From CAVPDE01 sp964580575 (GTDB lineage Bacteria > Desulfobacterota > DSM-4660 > Desulfatiglandales > HGW-15): a stretch of DNA of 31,166 nucleotides. The notes beneath the pieces are model-generated. The model worked only from the letters and a program-made list of their open reading frames with translations. It made no database searches and was not told the DNA's origin. The stretch is taken from NCBI GenBank assembly GCA_964580575.1, contig CAZOLJ010000057.1, forward strand, positions 1-31,166, written 5' to 3'. This document shows, in pieces, positions 8,639-17,798 of this stretch. Position 1 is the stretch's first letter; each line of letters begins with the position of its first letter. The translations under genes were made by a program, and so were the position numbers.

Positions 8639-9829
8639 TTAACCTATCTTTCCTTCCCGAACAACCTGATCGTAAATGGCAACAGCCATCCTCTTTATCT
8701 TCTGGTAGTCTAGCCTCTCTTCTGCCATGCGGTAGTTCTTCAAAGCCGCTTCGTTCACCATTTTGTCGTCCATTAAGGCACGGCGAATTGCCATTTCCAC
8801 CACCTCCGGATCTTCTGGTGGCACCAAGCTTCCAGTCACCCCATCCACGATCCATTCGTCCCCGCAGCTCGTCCAAGACTGTATTGGAAAGGATCCCATA
8901 ACCATCGCCTCCAGCAGCGAGGTGCTGATCGCATCGCTGATACTTAAGCCTATTGAAATCCTCGACCGCCCATGTAGTCTAAGTATGTCATCATGAGGTG
9001 TTCCATCAGGAATGATCTTCGTGCTCACACCCGTGGACTTCTCGAAAAGCTCAGCCGCGATTTTGACTGTCTCATCGGCAGAATAGACGTTCACTTCATA
9101 TTTCTTAAGCACATCAGCGCACCGTTCGAGAGCGCGAACCCCGACGAGAGCCCGGCCTGCCCAATGCTGGTAACCCTTGAGCATGATTGACCTTCTTTGA
9201 GAGATAGGACCGGGTTGTCGGATCAGAGCAATTTTATCAAGATCAAATCCTCCGCTATTCGGAAAAACAGGGAGAATCTTCCCCTTGAACCCATATACCC
9301 TCGCTAAATTTACATCACGCTGGCATTCGCAGGAATAATAGTCAAAGGCACCCAACGTTCGTCTTATTCGTGTTTCATGCTCCTTCAACCGTCCAAATAA
9401 ATAGATATCACTACCCCAGTTTGTTATTACACTTGGAGGAACTTCACCTTTTATTCTTTCTTTTGCTGCCACCGTGAGATACCCCGCTGCCTGCATTTCC
9501 ATCGCATGAATCACATCAGGCTTTAGCCTTTTGATTGCTCTTGCCAATTGTCCCACGCGGTAATTCGGAAAATACTTTCGGAGAAAGCGCCTCCCCAAGT
9601 ATCCGACCCTCTTATGGATTACAGGAATGCCGCAAAACAGGACAGAGCGATATTTTTCCCCTTGCTTTGAAAAAAATGAATGATGCACCGTGCAGTTCAT
9701 CAGTTCGGGGTGGATGAAGCCGACATCAAGGCTTGGAAACAAATGCAGATCCCAACTCTGATCCGATATTTGCGAAATCCAGCGCGCTGTGTGAACGCTG
9801 TCAGCCATGGCAACGATGAGAACCCGCAT
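8639..9829 (-). CDS. Glycosyltransferase family 4
   Basis: A 396-residue GT-B protein. The start MRVLIVAMADSVHTARWI contains the HTARW motif of a GT4 subgroup. NWGSDIYLFGRLKEH in the N-terminal domain is also typical. In the C-terminal domain SDAISTSLLEAMVMGSFPIQS carries a D-x7-E version of the E-x7-E motif. Two other genes in this window (12039-13280 and 20064-20813) also depart from the canonical first Glu. The protein is cytosolic, without a membrane anchor. ATG at 9829. Substrate unknown. Confidence 0.88.
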   Translation of the reverse strand: MRVLIVAMADSVHTARWISQISDQSWDLHLFPSLDVGFIHPELMNCTVHHSFFSKQGEKYRSVLFCGIPVIHKRVGYLGRRFLRKYFPNYRVGQLARAIKRLKPDVIHAMEMQAAGYLTVAAKERIKGEVPPSVITNWGSDIYLFGRLKEHETRIRRTLGAFDYYSCECQRDVNLARVYGFKGKILPVFPNSGGFDLDKIALIRQPGPISQRRSIMLKGYQHWAGRALVGVRALERCADVLKKYEVNVYSADETVKIAAELFEKSTGVSTKIIPDGTPHDDILRLHGRSRISIGLSISDAISTSLLEAMVMGSFPIQSWTSCGDEWIVDGVTGSLVPPEDPEVVEMAIRRALMDDKMVNEAALKNYRMAEERLDYQKIKRMAVAIYDQVVREGKIG

Positions 9830-9852
9830 CTAAGACCTATGCCTCGCTCTCC

Positions 9853-10845
9853 TTATCTTCTCCTTCTCATCCAGAAACTACTGCTGCTAAGCCGATGAAT
9901 TCTTGGATCATAATCAGGAAACGATTCTTTAAAAAAAGCAAGGTGATCCTTCATCAAGTAATTCATGGCCAGCAGGACTGCGAAGTCGGTGTTGCATGAC
10001 AAGAAAGCCTGCAACAGGTACTGTTCCGTCCAGAACTGTCGGAATGACTCATTGGTGGCATACACTTTCGGGTATTCGTAGGGCAATCCGATATCATGAA
10101 CATGGACTATAACCCCTGGTCGGAGCCGCGGCAAAACTTCTAGAAACAAGTAATTGACATCTCCCCCGATCCTCACACAATGTCCGGAATCAATGAAAAG
10201 GATGTCATTAGACTGGAGCTGGTCGAACCATTGAGCCGGCAGGCATTCCGCCCGGTTCTTGACCAGTTCTCTCTCCTTGTTCTCAGACCGTATAATTCCT
10301 TCGCTGGGGTAGGGATCAACAATGACATGTCGCACGGTGTGGTCTTCTTTTAACCGGTTGAGGCCAATCGCCTTGGTGATCACCCGAGATGACATCCCAG
10401 AACCGATCTCAATAACCGTCTTCGGCTTGAAATGCCTGATGATGCAGTGAGTCGATGCGGCGCAACCGAAGCTGAAGGATACATTCTCGACATAAAATTC
10501 GAAAGGATCATCGGTCGGCGACAGTGGCCACCTGCACTCGGCTGAGTAGTTTTTTCCAAGCAGTGAAAGAAGCTCTCTCTGTCCGTCTTCTTTGAAATCA
10601 ATCCCCTTCATTTCGGTTCGGCTCTCCCAAACGCCGCGCATCTCGAGGTCCGCAATATCAGGAATCGGGGAATGAAAATCAACTCTTACCGGCAAGAATC
10701 CGTTTTCCATGCAAAGGCTGCTCCCTTTCCCCGTCACGGCAACCACCTTGAATACCTTAACCAGCAATCTGAAAACCGGTGAAGAGAACATCACCCAACG
10801 AAGTGCCGCTTTTATGATGCTCACGACGGGGTCACCACCTTTCAT
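9853..10845 (-). CDS. SAM-dependent methyltransferase, Methyltransf_24-like
   Basis: About 330 residues. The SAM motif TVIEIGSGMSSRVITKAI, then VIVDPYPSEGI, DILFIDSGHCVRIGGDV and PGVIVHVHDIGLPYEYP give the order of strands seen in Methyltransf_24 (TylF/CmcI-like) proteins. The DSGH and HDI acidic/His residues may bind metal or act as base. Role: probably sugar or lipid-linked glycan methylation; the substrate is unknown. The open frame reaches a TTG at 10851, but I prefer the ATG two codons later (MKGGD). Either start lies within the last codons of the upstream GT4 gene, so translation is probably coupled to it. There is no strong ribosome-binding site. Confidence 0.75.
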   Translation of the reverse strand: MKGGDPVVSIIKAALRWVMFSSPVFRLLVKVFKVVAVTGKGSSLCMENGFLPVRVDFHSPIPDIADLEMRGVWESRTEMKGIDFKEDGQRELLSLLGKNYSAECRWPLSPTDDPFEFYVENVSFSFGCAASTHCIIRHFKPKTVIEIGSGMSSRVITKAIGLNRLKEDHTVRHVIVDPYPSEGIIRSENKERELVKNRAECLPAQWFDQLQSNDILFIDSGHCVRIGGDVNYLFLEVLPRLRPGVIVHVHDIGLPYEYPKVYATNESFRQFWTEQYLLQAFLSCNTDFAVLLAMNYLMKDHLAFFKESFPDYDPRIHRLSSSSFWMRRRR

Positions 10846-12085
10846 GCTCAAGGGATTGAATCAAATGGAGCAGTGCTCTCTGGGATTCTTCAATGCGGAA
10901 GAACTCTTCGCTCACTTTTCTGGCTCTGCGGCCTAGCTGCTCTTGCGCTTCCTTATTCATCATCATGGCTAGTTGGTTCGCCAGTGTCTCAGGATCGTTT
11001 CTGTCTACCACGGCACCACATTTATGCGTCTTAAAAAACCAACTGCAGAAAGCCTCGGCTGGTGCATGAACGAGTATTGGTCTCGCTACGGACAAATAAT
11101 CACCCATTTTGCCAGGAGCAGAAGTTCTTATGACCTCTTGTATTGGCGACTTGAAGGCCAAGGGAAGAAATAGGATGTCCGCTTGCCGCAGCACCTTGGG
11201 AATTTCTGTCTCACTCACATGGGGGTGACAGAAAACTCCAGATCCTGCGACACCTCGTTCCTTGAGTTCCCGCTCCGTCTGGGAGGTGTAGATATGAAAT
11301 CTGATGTCTTCCCTCCCCATTCGCTTTATCGCTTCCACCAGATTCCGCAACGCATCATCATTGGCATGGTACACAGCACCCGCGTAAACTATATTCACCG
11401 CCTCTTTCGCGAACACTCTTTCAGCCTTGTCGAGGTCATCAAGATCGTACAAAGGGGCTGGGTTTCGAACCAGCGTGCTTTTGACTCCGTACCTTCTCTC
11501 ATATGTCTGCTGAAGAAATTCATTAGGTGCAACGATTCCAACGGCTCGTTTAGCCATCTCCTTTTCAAGACGCACTGAAAAATGCCGAAAAGCCCCGATC
11601 CATTGATACGCATAGTCGTCGAACATGTAGGCGACAAACGGAATTTTCGCCATCTCGCTTGCCAGGCACCCCGCCGGGATATCGTACATGTCCCCGGAGC
11701 AAGCGATCAACACCTCACACCCTTCATTCAGGAGAATTCTTTGAATCTGTCTTGCCCTGCGGTAGATAACCCATGGTGTGTTCATCCACAATCCCACGGT
11801 GTCTATATGGTGTTTCGGGATCACCGGCAATTGATATACGGGAGGCAAATAGTGGTATCGCGCAAAAAGCCTCTGAGTCGAGAGGGTATCAAGAGAGGAG
11901 GAATCAGCATAATTCCGCCTAGAAATCAGGCAATAGGTTTCCGAAGGCAATCCTTTTAAAAGCCTATACAGCACCACGGCTTGCCCGGATGCGGAAGGCG
12001 GCAGGATATGGGAGACGAGCGCAATCCTTTGAATTGACCTATTTTCTGCTAGATGGTACACGATGCGACTCAGGAAATTCTGCAA
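10832..12085 (-). CDS. Glycosyltransferase, GT-B fold (GT4-like)
   Basis: A protein of up to 417 residues. The real fold starts near residue 20 with RIALVSHILPPSASGQAVVL, a typical GT4 first strand and glycine loop. The C-terminal domain contains NIVYAGAVYHANDDAL, ADILFLPLAF and APGKMGDYLSVARPILVHAP; the last occupies the E-x7-E position but lacks both Glu. A donor other than a simple UDP-hexose, or a distant GT4 subgroup, is possible. The start is doubtful: no ATG exists near the N-terminus. TTG at 12085 is directly preceded by AGAGG (too close to be ideal), and GTG at 12061 has no clear site. Any start overlaps the end of the upstream GT gene by 20-50 nt. Confidence 0.8.
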   Translation of the reverse strand: MQNFLSRIVYHLAENRSIQRIALVSHILPPSASGQAVVLYRLLKGLPSETYCLISRRNYADSSSLDTLSTQRLFARYHYLPPVYQLPVIPKHHIDTVGLWMNTPWVIYRRARQIQRILLNEGCEVLIACSGDMYDIPAGCLASEMAKIPFVAYMFDDYAYQWIGAFRHFSVRLEKEMAKRAVGIVAPNEFLQQTYERRYGVKSTLVRNPAPLYDLDDLDKAERVFAKEAVNIVYAGAVYHANDDALRNLVEAIKRMGREDIRFHIYTSQTERELKERGVAGSGVFCHPHVSETEIPKVLRQADILFLPLAFKSPIQEVIRTSAPGKMGDYLSVARPILVHAPAEAFCSWFFKTHKCGAVVDRNDPETLANQLAMMMNKEAQEQLGRRARKVSEEFFRIEESQRALLHLIQSLEHERW

Positions 12086-13280
12086 CCTCTAAGTAGAAGT
12101 TCACAACTTTTTCCCCTATTCGCTTTCTGTCGGCAAGACGCTTGACGAGTTTGAGATTTTCAGCATAAGCACGATCGACCAGTTGGTCATCATTCATCGC
12201 TCTTATAAGGGCATCGGCTATTTCCTGGGGGTAAAGATTTCTTGCGAACAACACATTCGTTTCTTTGGCGACGACGGCCTCGATGGTCTCGAGGGGAGAA
12301 AGGATTGGAAAGGATCCAGCAGCCATAGCCTCGTACAACGTATTTGGAATCCCATCACTCAAGGACGGACTCAACATGACGCGTGCTTGTGCCATCAATT
12401 TCAAAAGATCTTCTCGCGGAATCCGATCCCTTTGATGACATGAATCCCTGATATCCTGCGGGAGAGTCTGCAACCACATCCTTGTCTCGGGGATCATGGC
12501 CGTCATGTAGATTTCGCATGGCCGAATAGCTTTCCAGCATAACCGAATGGCTTCAAGGACTGGCAATGCCTTCGAAGCCGGACATTCATACGCTTTAGGC
12601 CAAACAATCATCCGCTTTCTCGCAGACGGTGGAACTCTTCCCATATCAGACAGCTGATCCACCTCGACGCCCCCCGTACCGGGGACAACACCGATAGAGG
12701 CTATTTTTTCAGGTCCCAGACCCAATTCCACCGCGTAGTCATAGTTCTGTTGATTATCAGCAATGAATCGATCACAGTTTTCCAAGACACTCCTAATCCT
12801 CGCTTCCTCTTCCCTGAGCAGTCTTTTCAAAGCAAATTCCGGTCCCCCTCTCGCTGTGAAGATCCAAAGGTTCCTTCCCTTCAGATTGCACTTTCGAAAG
12901 ACATCATAATAGGTGAGCGCCGAAGGATCCAATCCAAGGGTATGCACAACCGTGGGTTGCCAGCGCTGAATGATCTTCCCCAGCCATTCGTCCTCCATGA
13001 TCCGCTTATCTTTCCGCAGTAGGCGCAGAACCATTCTGAGTATCCTTGGCCTGATTCTGGAAGGCGTATCCATCCCAGTATCAGGATTCAAGCTAGGGAA
13101 ACCCCGGCTAAAAGAGTAAACTGGAAAGTCGAAATCCCTCGGAGCCGACGTGTCGCCGACCCCAAACACGCGGACATCCAACCTCTGATCCTTAAGAAGG
13201 TTGATCCATGAATGAGTGTGAGAGCTTTGAGCTAGGCAGACGAAAAGGATACGTAAACGGGTGGCTCGCTTTGCTTCCAA
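12039..13280 (-). CDS. Glycosyltransferase family 4
   Basis: A 413-residue GT-B enzyme. LRILFVCLAQSSHTHSWINL opens the first Rossmann domain. The C-terminal half holds MIVWPKAYECPASKAL and LSPSLSDGIPNTLYEAMAAG, in which DGIPNTLYE is a D-x7-E version of the nucleotide-sugar motif. The gene begins with TTG at 13280; no upstream ATG exists, and AGGA at 13289-13292 lies 8 nt before the TTG, which supports this start. It is 10 nt downstream of the methyltransferase stop. The N-terminal HTHSWI resembles HTARWI of the GT4 at 8639-9829, hinting that the two are related. Confidence 0.86.
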   Translation of the reverse strand: MEAKRATRLRILFVCLAQSSHTHSWINLLKDQRLDVRVFGVGDTSAPRDFDFPVYSFSRGFPSLNPDTGMDTPSRIRPRILRMVLRLLRKDKRIMEDEWLGKIIQRWQPTVVHTLGLDPSALTYYDVFRKCNLKGRNLWIFTARGGPEFALKRLLREEEARIRSVLENCDRFIADNQQNYDYAVELGLGPEKIASIGVVPGTGGVEVDQLSDMGRVPPSARKRMIVWPKAYECPASKALPVLEAIRLCWKAIRPCEIYMTAMIPETRMWLQTLPQDIRDSCHQRDRIPREDLLKLMAQARVMLSPSLSDGIPNTLYEAMAAGSFPILSPLETIEAVVAKETNVLFARNLYPQEIADALIRAMNDDQLVDRAYAENLKLVKRLADRKRIGEKVVNFYLEVAEFPESHRVPSSRK

Positions 13281-13288
13281 TGCCTAGG

Positions 13289-13292
13289 TCCT
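13289..13292 (-). promoter_or_regulatory. Ribosome-binding site deciding a TTG start
   Basis: AGGA on the minus strand, 8 nt upstream of the TTG at 13280. It overlaps the stop codon of the preceding methyltransferase gene. With no ATG or GTG available, it fixes the start of the GT4 gene at 12039-13280. Confidence 0.55.
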
Positions 13293-14028
13293 AGGACTTC
13301 TTTGCGATCACAAAAAATTCGGGAATAGCGGTTACGTGCCTATTAAGGTCGCTGAGGCTTGGGCACTTTTTGTCAAGAAATTCACCAAGCTTGTTGACCA
13401 TTACCGTCAGAGGTCGCCGTAAAGTCTGTTTCAGCCTGCTTTGGCTTGCCCAAGCATAGATGTAATGAGCTAAGAGGAAAAAACATCCTGAGGGAGTGCC
13501 ACGAGTGGCAAAAATTTCAAGAGATGGGAACCCCCCATGTGATTTAAAAAGGATTGGAAGACCCGTCTGGGTCCATCGCCAATGATCCTGAGGGTAAGGA
13601 TGCCACGGAAAAAATCCATGCGTCGATGCCAACACCGTTCCCGTCGGCTTCACAACGCGGAAGAGTTCTTTGACCGCTTTTATCGGATCGTTCACATGTT
13701 CCAGAACGGACAAGCACAGAACAACATCGGCCCATTCATCTTCAATTTCTAACGCCTCCGCTGGGCAAATGACATCGACCAATGGACTGTCCCGAATAAT
13801 ATCCGTGCCGATATACGCCTTCGCAAAAGGTTTAAGAAAAGGATAAAAAGGTTTCTTCCCACAACCGACATCCAATATGTTCAAGTCTCGTTTCCTGGCT
13901 AATTCCAGATCAATAGCTTTTCGCAACCCAAGCACCAGTCCCCTTGATCCTAGGTAGTCCGGATCATCCATCCTAGGGTTTCTTCTGTCAGGAAACGGCC
14001 ACTCTGTTTCATTTTCCAATTCGATCAC
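13291..14028 (-). CDS. Class I SAM-dependent methyltransferase (Methyltransf_11 type)
   Basis: 245 residues: ILDVGCGKKPFYPFL (motif I with the unusual GKKPFYPFL often seen in polysaccharide-cluster enzymes), YIGTDI (motif II acid), DVVLCLSVLEHVNDP (motif IV) and VKPTGTVLAST (motif VI). It probably methylates a sugar hydroxyl or acts on a lipid-linked intermediate; the substrate cannot be read. It starts with GTG at 14028, preceded by GAGGG with 5-nt spacing. It lies between asnB upstream (61-nt gap) and a GT4 gene downstream (10-nt gap). Confidence 0.82.
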   Translation of the reverse strand: MIELENETEWPFPDRRNPRMDDPDYLGSRGLVLGLRKAIDLELARKRDLNILDVGCGKKPFYPFLKPFAKAYIGTDIIRDSPLVDVICPAEALEIEDEWADVVLCLSVLEHVNDPIKAVKELFRVVKPTGTVLASTHGFFPWHPYPQDHWRWTQTGLPILFKSHGGFPSLEIFATRGTPSGCFFLLAHYIYAWASQSRLKQTLRRPLTVMVNKLGEFLDKKCPSLSDLNRHVTAIPEFFVIAKKS

Positions 14029-14089
14029 ACGCCTACCCTCGCTAAACCATCGACTCCCATCTTTCAGTTTGTTCTTTGAGCCATGGTGC

Positions 14090-16039
14090 TCACGCCCATG
14101 ATAAGTCCAACACGTCTCTGCACCATAGTTCCGTGATGGCGATTACCCACGGGAAAACCCAGCTAATCTCACCCGCCATGAATCTCTTTTTTACTCCTTC
14201 AACCTCATGGATACAGAAATACCCTCTCCTCTTCACCGCATCCGCAGAAAGGGTATCTTCCAAAACATCGCGAAGGGAATTTTTGAGCCAAGAGTCGAAA
14301 GGCATTGCAAACCCTCTTTTTTTTTGGACATCCATTCCATCAGGAAGAAGTCCACGTCCCGCGTCTATGAGAATCCTCTTTGCTCTTGTCTCCCGATAGG
14401 TCGCTTCGGTAGGATCGAAAATCCCTCTGATATCCCCCATCTTCGTGTGGTCAGGAAGGGAAAGTGCGGTATCGGCCACCACGGTGTCCAAGAACGGCAC
14501 CCGTACCTCCAGGGAATGGGCCATAGACACAGCATCTATGTCCCGCAGGAGCTGATTCTGCGTGTAGGTGCGCAGGCAAAGCCCGGAAACCCGCTCTATG
14601 GTGGAGCCGAAAGACAATTCATCGGCGGTTGCTATATCCAGGGACGGCTCCCGTCCCACAGATGATGATTCTCTGACTTCCTGCGAAAGAACTCTCCCAG
14701 CACCCAGTGGACCAAATATCTGATACTGTCTTGAATACCGGGCCACGAAGGTAGAGACGCTTCGCATTCGCTCAACAAAGGGACCCAACCGTGAACTCAT
14801 CGCCGAATCAAAAAGCCCTTGTCGGCTTAGATTTGAAATTATCTTCAACAGATAGGACTTGAATGGACGCCCCTCGCTGTTATTCCGCGCAGCTAACATA
14901 TTCACGAACCAAGGATATCCAGCAAAAAGTTCATCGCCCCCAGTACCCGAAATCGCCACGGTTACCCCTTGTCTGGCCGCCATGGAAATGAAATATGAGT
15001 TCACACCGTCAACGGAGGGCTGATCTAATGCCGAAGCAATATGAGAAACTCTGTTACGGAAATCCTGGCCTGTGATTAAAACACGCTGGTGCTCTGTGCC
15101 AAGGAGTCTTGCAACGCGTTCAGCGTCATCCGTTTCATCAATTTCTCGCCCTTCTTCCTCAAAACCAACGGAGAACGTCCTTATGGTCGTGCCGCTCTCC
15201 TGAGCCATGAGGGCAACCAAGAGTGTGGAATCAACTCCGCCGCTAAGGAAGGCACCGATGGGCACATCACTGACCATCTGCATCTTTACGGACTCTCGGA
15301 GAGCCTCTTTGAGCCAGTTTACCTGCTCGCCATAGGGCCTCCTGCGCAAGCCTTGAACTCTGTCGATATCAAGCTTCCAAAATCTTTCAAGGCGTTCCTT
15401 ACCGGCCTCGATGATCAGCCGATGCCCAGGGAGGAGCATCGTCACTCCCGAAACCGCAGTCTTAGGTTGAGTGATCGACCCATAGGATATTAGAAGTCGC
15501 AAGGCTTCAGGATCGAATCTCTTTTCCACGAGGCCGCTCGCCAGTATCGCCTTCATTTCGGACGCGAAAAAGAACGTCGGCCCCCGGCGCCCGTACAACA
15601 GGGGTTTGACGCCTAAAGGGTCCCTAGCCAGCAGCAAACGTTCCCTATTCAAGCCACGGCGCTTGTCGTAAATCGCCAGAGCGAACATCCCTCGCATTCG
15701 GGTCAAGAAGTCATCCCCATACACTTCATACATCCTCAGCACAACTTCCGTGTCGGAATTTGATTTGAAGATGTGCCCCTTCTTGACCAAGACTTCACGT
15801 TCTTCTCGGAAATTATAGGTTTCCCCATTATACACAATCCAGAGGGTGCCTTCCGGATTGCTCATGGGTTGGTGGGCATTGGGCGAGAGATCGATGATCG
15901 CCAACCTTGACATCCCCAAGGCCATTCCTTCTTCACCAAAGATCCCGGAATCATCCGGTCCCCTATGGTGCATAGCCGACACCATTCGCTTAATCGCTTC
16001 AATCTCGCTTCCACCGAGAATGCCGCAAATCCCGCACAT
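14090..16039 (-). CDS. asnB: Glutamine-dependent asparagine synthase-like amidotransferase
   Basis: 649 residues. The N-terminus MCGICGILGG supplies Cys2, the class II glutaminase nucleophile, and HHRGPDDSG, RLAIIDLS and NGETYNF follow as in GATase_7. The ATP-pyrophosphatase domain has LSGGVDSTLL, with SGGVDS at 266-271. The frame is open to 16213, but the true start must be the ATG at 16039, because Cys2 needs to be exposed and the upstream part overlaps another gene. GGGGAAG lies upstream. In polysaccharide loci, AsnB-like proteins (for example WbpS of P. aeruginosa O6) are linked to amidation of uronic-acid carboxyls. That is the favoured role here, but true asparagine synthesis is not excluded. 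Confidence 0.9.
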   Translation of the reverse strand: MCGICGILGGSEIEAIKRMVSAMHHRGPDDSGIFGEEGMALGMSRLAIIDLSPNAHQPMSNPEGTLWIVYNGETYNFREEREVLVKKGHIFKSNSDTEVVLRMYEVYGDDFLTRMRGMFALAIYDKRRGLNRERLLLARDPLGVKPLLYGRRGPTFFFASEMKAILASGLVEKRFDPEALRLLISYGSITQPKTAVSGVTMLLPGHRLIIEAGKERLERFWKLDIDRVQGLRRRPYGEQVNWLKEALRESVKMQMVSDVPIGAFLSGGVDSTLLVALMAQESGTTIRTFSVGFEEEGREIDETDDAERVARLLGTEHQRVLITGQDFRNRVSHIASALDQPSVDGVNSYFISMAARQGVTVAISGTGGDELFAGYPWFVNMLAARNNSEGRPFKSYLLKIISNLSRQGLFDSAMSSRLGPFVERMRSVSTFVARYSRQYQIFGPLGAGRVLSQEVRESSSVGREPSLDIATADELSFGSTIERVSGLCLRTYTQNQLLRDIDAVSMAHSLEVRVPFLDTVVADTALSLPDHTKMGDIRGIFDPTEATYRETRAKRILIDAGRGLLPDGMDVQKKRGFAMPFDSWLKNSLRDVLEDTLSADAVKRRGYFCIHEVEGVKKRFMAGEISWVFPWVIAITELWCRDVLDLSWA

Positions 16040-16044
16040 GAATG

Positions 16045-17022
16045 TTATTCTTCCCCTGGCAGACGCATGAGAATGTAAAGCGCTTGTCCTTTTAGCAAAG
16101 GAAGCGATCGGACTCCTAAAGGTCGGAGCCCTTTGAAAAAACCTTCGAATAATCCTGCCATCGCTCTGCGTAGCATTGAGTGAACCCAAGTAGAGTTCCA
16201 TCGCTCTTTGCATACCAGATGGTCAACCCAATAGGTCGAGTAGTAGTAGTGACTGCTGTAGGTCAGCGGCTCGCAGGCGGTTTTTTCGATTTTGAAATCC
16301 AGCTTCTCCGCGAGGAACCCGAAAGCCCGGGCACGCCAGCGGGTAGCGTGATGGGGCGGCATGTTTTGTATGCAGGGATTGATGTATTTAATCGGGCCAT
16401 CTTGATTTGGCACAGAAATTCCCAGTCTACCTCCCGGTTTGACCAGCGAAGAGATTACTTTAAGGAATTCAACAGGGTCTGAGACATGCTCCAAGACATG
16501 GAAACAGAAGGCATAATCAAATCGCATTTTGAGGTTGGAAACGTCCTCTCCTGCTTTAAGCACATTTAAGCCTGCCTCTCGTGCCACTGAGAGCGCATCA
16601 TCATTTGATTCGACTCCACATACCTCAGAAACAACCGGCCTGATCTTTCTCAGAAAACTTCCGGAGCCGCAGCCTATTTCGATCACACGAGCATCTTTGT
16701 TCAGATCTTTAAGGGCTTCCCGGAATTCCCACTTATCCTCCTCATAGTAATGCAAGGTCTCTTGTCTTGACAGCTCTGAGTAGAACTCCGGAGTACCAAT
16801 GATTTGGGGCAAGAAGATTTCGAGACCGCATTTAGGGCACACAAAGAGTTGCGTTGAAGCGGCTTGCCCGGATAATGTATGAAAAATTTTACTAGACAGC
16901 TCTATGGGCTTCCAAAGCTCAAAGAGCTCATGCAGGGAGTAAGGCTTGCTCCCGCAAAGCAGAGTTGCAGAGCATATGGGGCACGCCTTTTTATTGGTTT
17001 TCGGCGAAATCTTGTTCGTCAT
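16045..17022 (-). CDS. Zinc-ribbon class I methyltransferase
   Basis: About 325 residues. A possible N-terminal zinc site is formed by CPIC (near residue 15) and CPKC (near 62), followed by a SAM domain with VIEIGCGSGSFLRKI, VCGVESNDDAL, FDYAFCFHVLEHVSDPVEF and VKPGGRLGISVP. This N-terminal CxxC pair plus Methyltransf_23-like layout is common among sugar C- or O-methyltransferases in O-antigen clusters. I prefer the ATG at 17022 over the TTG one codon upstream. The stop is 5 nt before the asnB ATG, so the two are probably co-translated. The hydrophobic stretch near the C-terminus is too short to call a membrane anchor. Confidence 0.82.
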   Translation of the reverse strand: MTNKISPKTNKKACPICSATLLCGSKPYSLHELFELWKPIELSSKIFHTLSGQAASTQLFVCPKCGLEIFLPQIIGTPEFYSELSRQETLHYYEEDKWEFREALKDLNKDARVIEIGCGSGSFLRKIRPVVSEVCGVESNDDALSVAREAGLNVLKAGEDVSNLKMRFDYAFCFHVLEHVSDPVEFLKVISSLVKPGGRLGISVPNQDGPIKYINPCIQNMPPHHATRWRARAFGFLAEKLDFKIEKTACEPLTYSSHYYYSTYWVDHLVCKERWNSTWVHSMLRRAMAGLFEGFFKGLRPLGVRSLPLLKGQALYILMRLPGEE

Positions 17023-17048
17023 CAATCAGCGATCCCAAGAAGTCTCAC

Positions 17049-17780
17049 TCAGACTTCTTTGATTTCCACGGTGAATGCCATGCCGTTCCAGCCAAAGGAC
17101 AAGAGCTCGTGCAAGTCCATGTGCGAATTCCTCGACAGCCATTCCCGGCAGGCCCTCTTTTCACCGAATTCGGGGCTATTTCTGAAGCATCTCCAATCGT
17201 CAAAGGCGATAACCGAGCCGGTGGCAAGATAAGGAGTGATGAACTCAAGTACCGGCACCGTTGATTCATAGAGATCGCAATCGACCCATGCAACCGCGAT
17301 TTTGTCGATTCGATGCTCTTGAGCCCTAGATGGTGACAGTGTCTCTTTGAACCACCCCTTGATAGTTCTTACCCTTTGCATATCGACGGCACTGTTCCTC
17401 AGATTCTTTAGGAAGTCTTCTTCCGAACACGCAAATTGGCCTTGAATAAAGTTGCTGCTGTATCCGTTCGGCGCATCGAGCCTTGATGGAGAAGGCAACC
17501 CTTCAAAGGAATCATAAGCATGAAATTTCATCTCCTTGAAATGGGTTGACATCCACCGGTAGGCGTGGATGAACGTGGTCCCCTGGTAAACGCCGAACTC
17601 GAGGTAATCGCCCGGTATTTGAGCGCCAATCAAGTATTCCGTCACTTGCTCAATGGCGTAGAACCGCCGGTTGAAAGAGCGGTACTCAAGTTGAGCCAAT
17701 TTGTCATATACGTCCTTCAAGTAGATCTCCCGAATCGGATTACGGAGTATTCTCAGCAGCCTTTTCACTTCATCCATCAT
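17049..17780 (-). CDS. TylF/macrocin-O-methyltransferase-like protein
   Basis: 243 residues with the TylF family pattern: GDYLEFGVYQGTTFIHAYRW (SAM motif), HAYDSFEGLPSP, VRTIKGWFKETL, VAWVDCDLYESTVPVLEF and IAFDDWRCFRNSPEFGEKRA. The D-x-D/DD pair in VDCDLYES and FDDW matches the metal-dependent O-methyltransferase site known for TylF and CmcI-type enzymes. Likely role: methylation of a sugar hydroxyl. It is the first gene after the exporter ATPase Wzt (18-nt gap), which fits a modification or cap recognised by Wzt. ATG at 17780, preceded by GGGAAGG. Confidence 0.86.
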   Translation of the reverse strand: MMDEVKRLLRILRNPIREIYLKDVYDKLAQLEYRSFNRRFYAIEQVTEYLIGAQIPGDYLEFGVYQGTTFIHAYRWMSTHFKEMKFHAYDSFEGLPSPSRLDAPNGYSSNFIQGQFACSEEDFLKNLRNSAVDMQRVRTIKGWFKETLSPSRAQEHRIDKIAVAWVDCDLYESTVPVLEFITPYLATGSVIAFDDWRCFRNSPEFGEKRACREWLSRNSHMDLHELLSFGWNGMAFTVEIKEV

Positions 17781-17798
17781 AGACCTTCCCGCACTTTT

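Noticed and set aside
16040..16213. A 58-residue N-terminal extension of the AsnB protein
   Set aside because: Class II amidotransferases need Cys as residue 2 (MCGICG). The extension lies inside the methyltransferase gene at 16045-17022 and is read in another frame.
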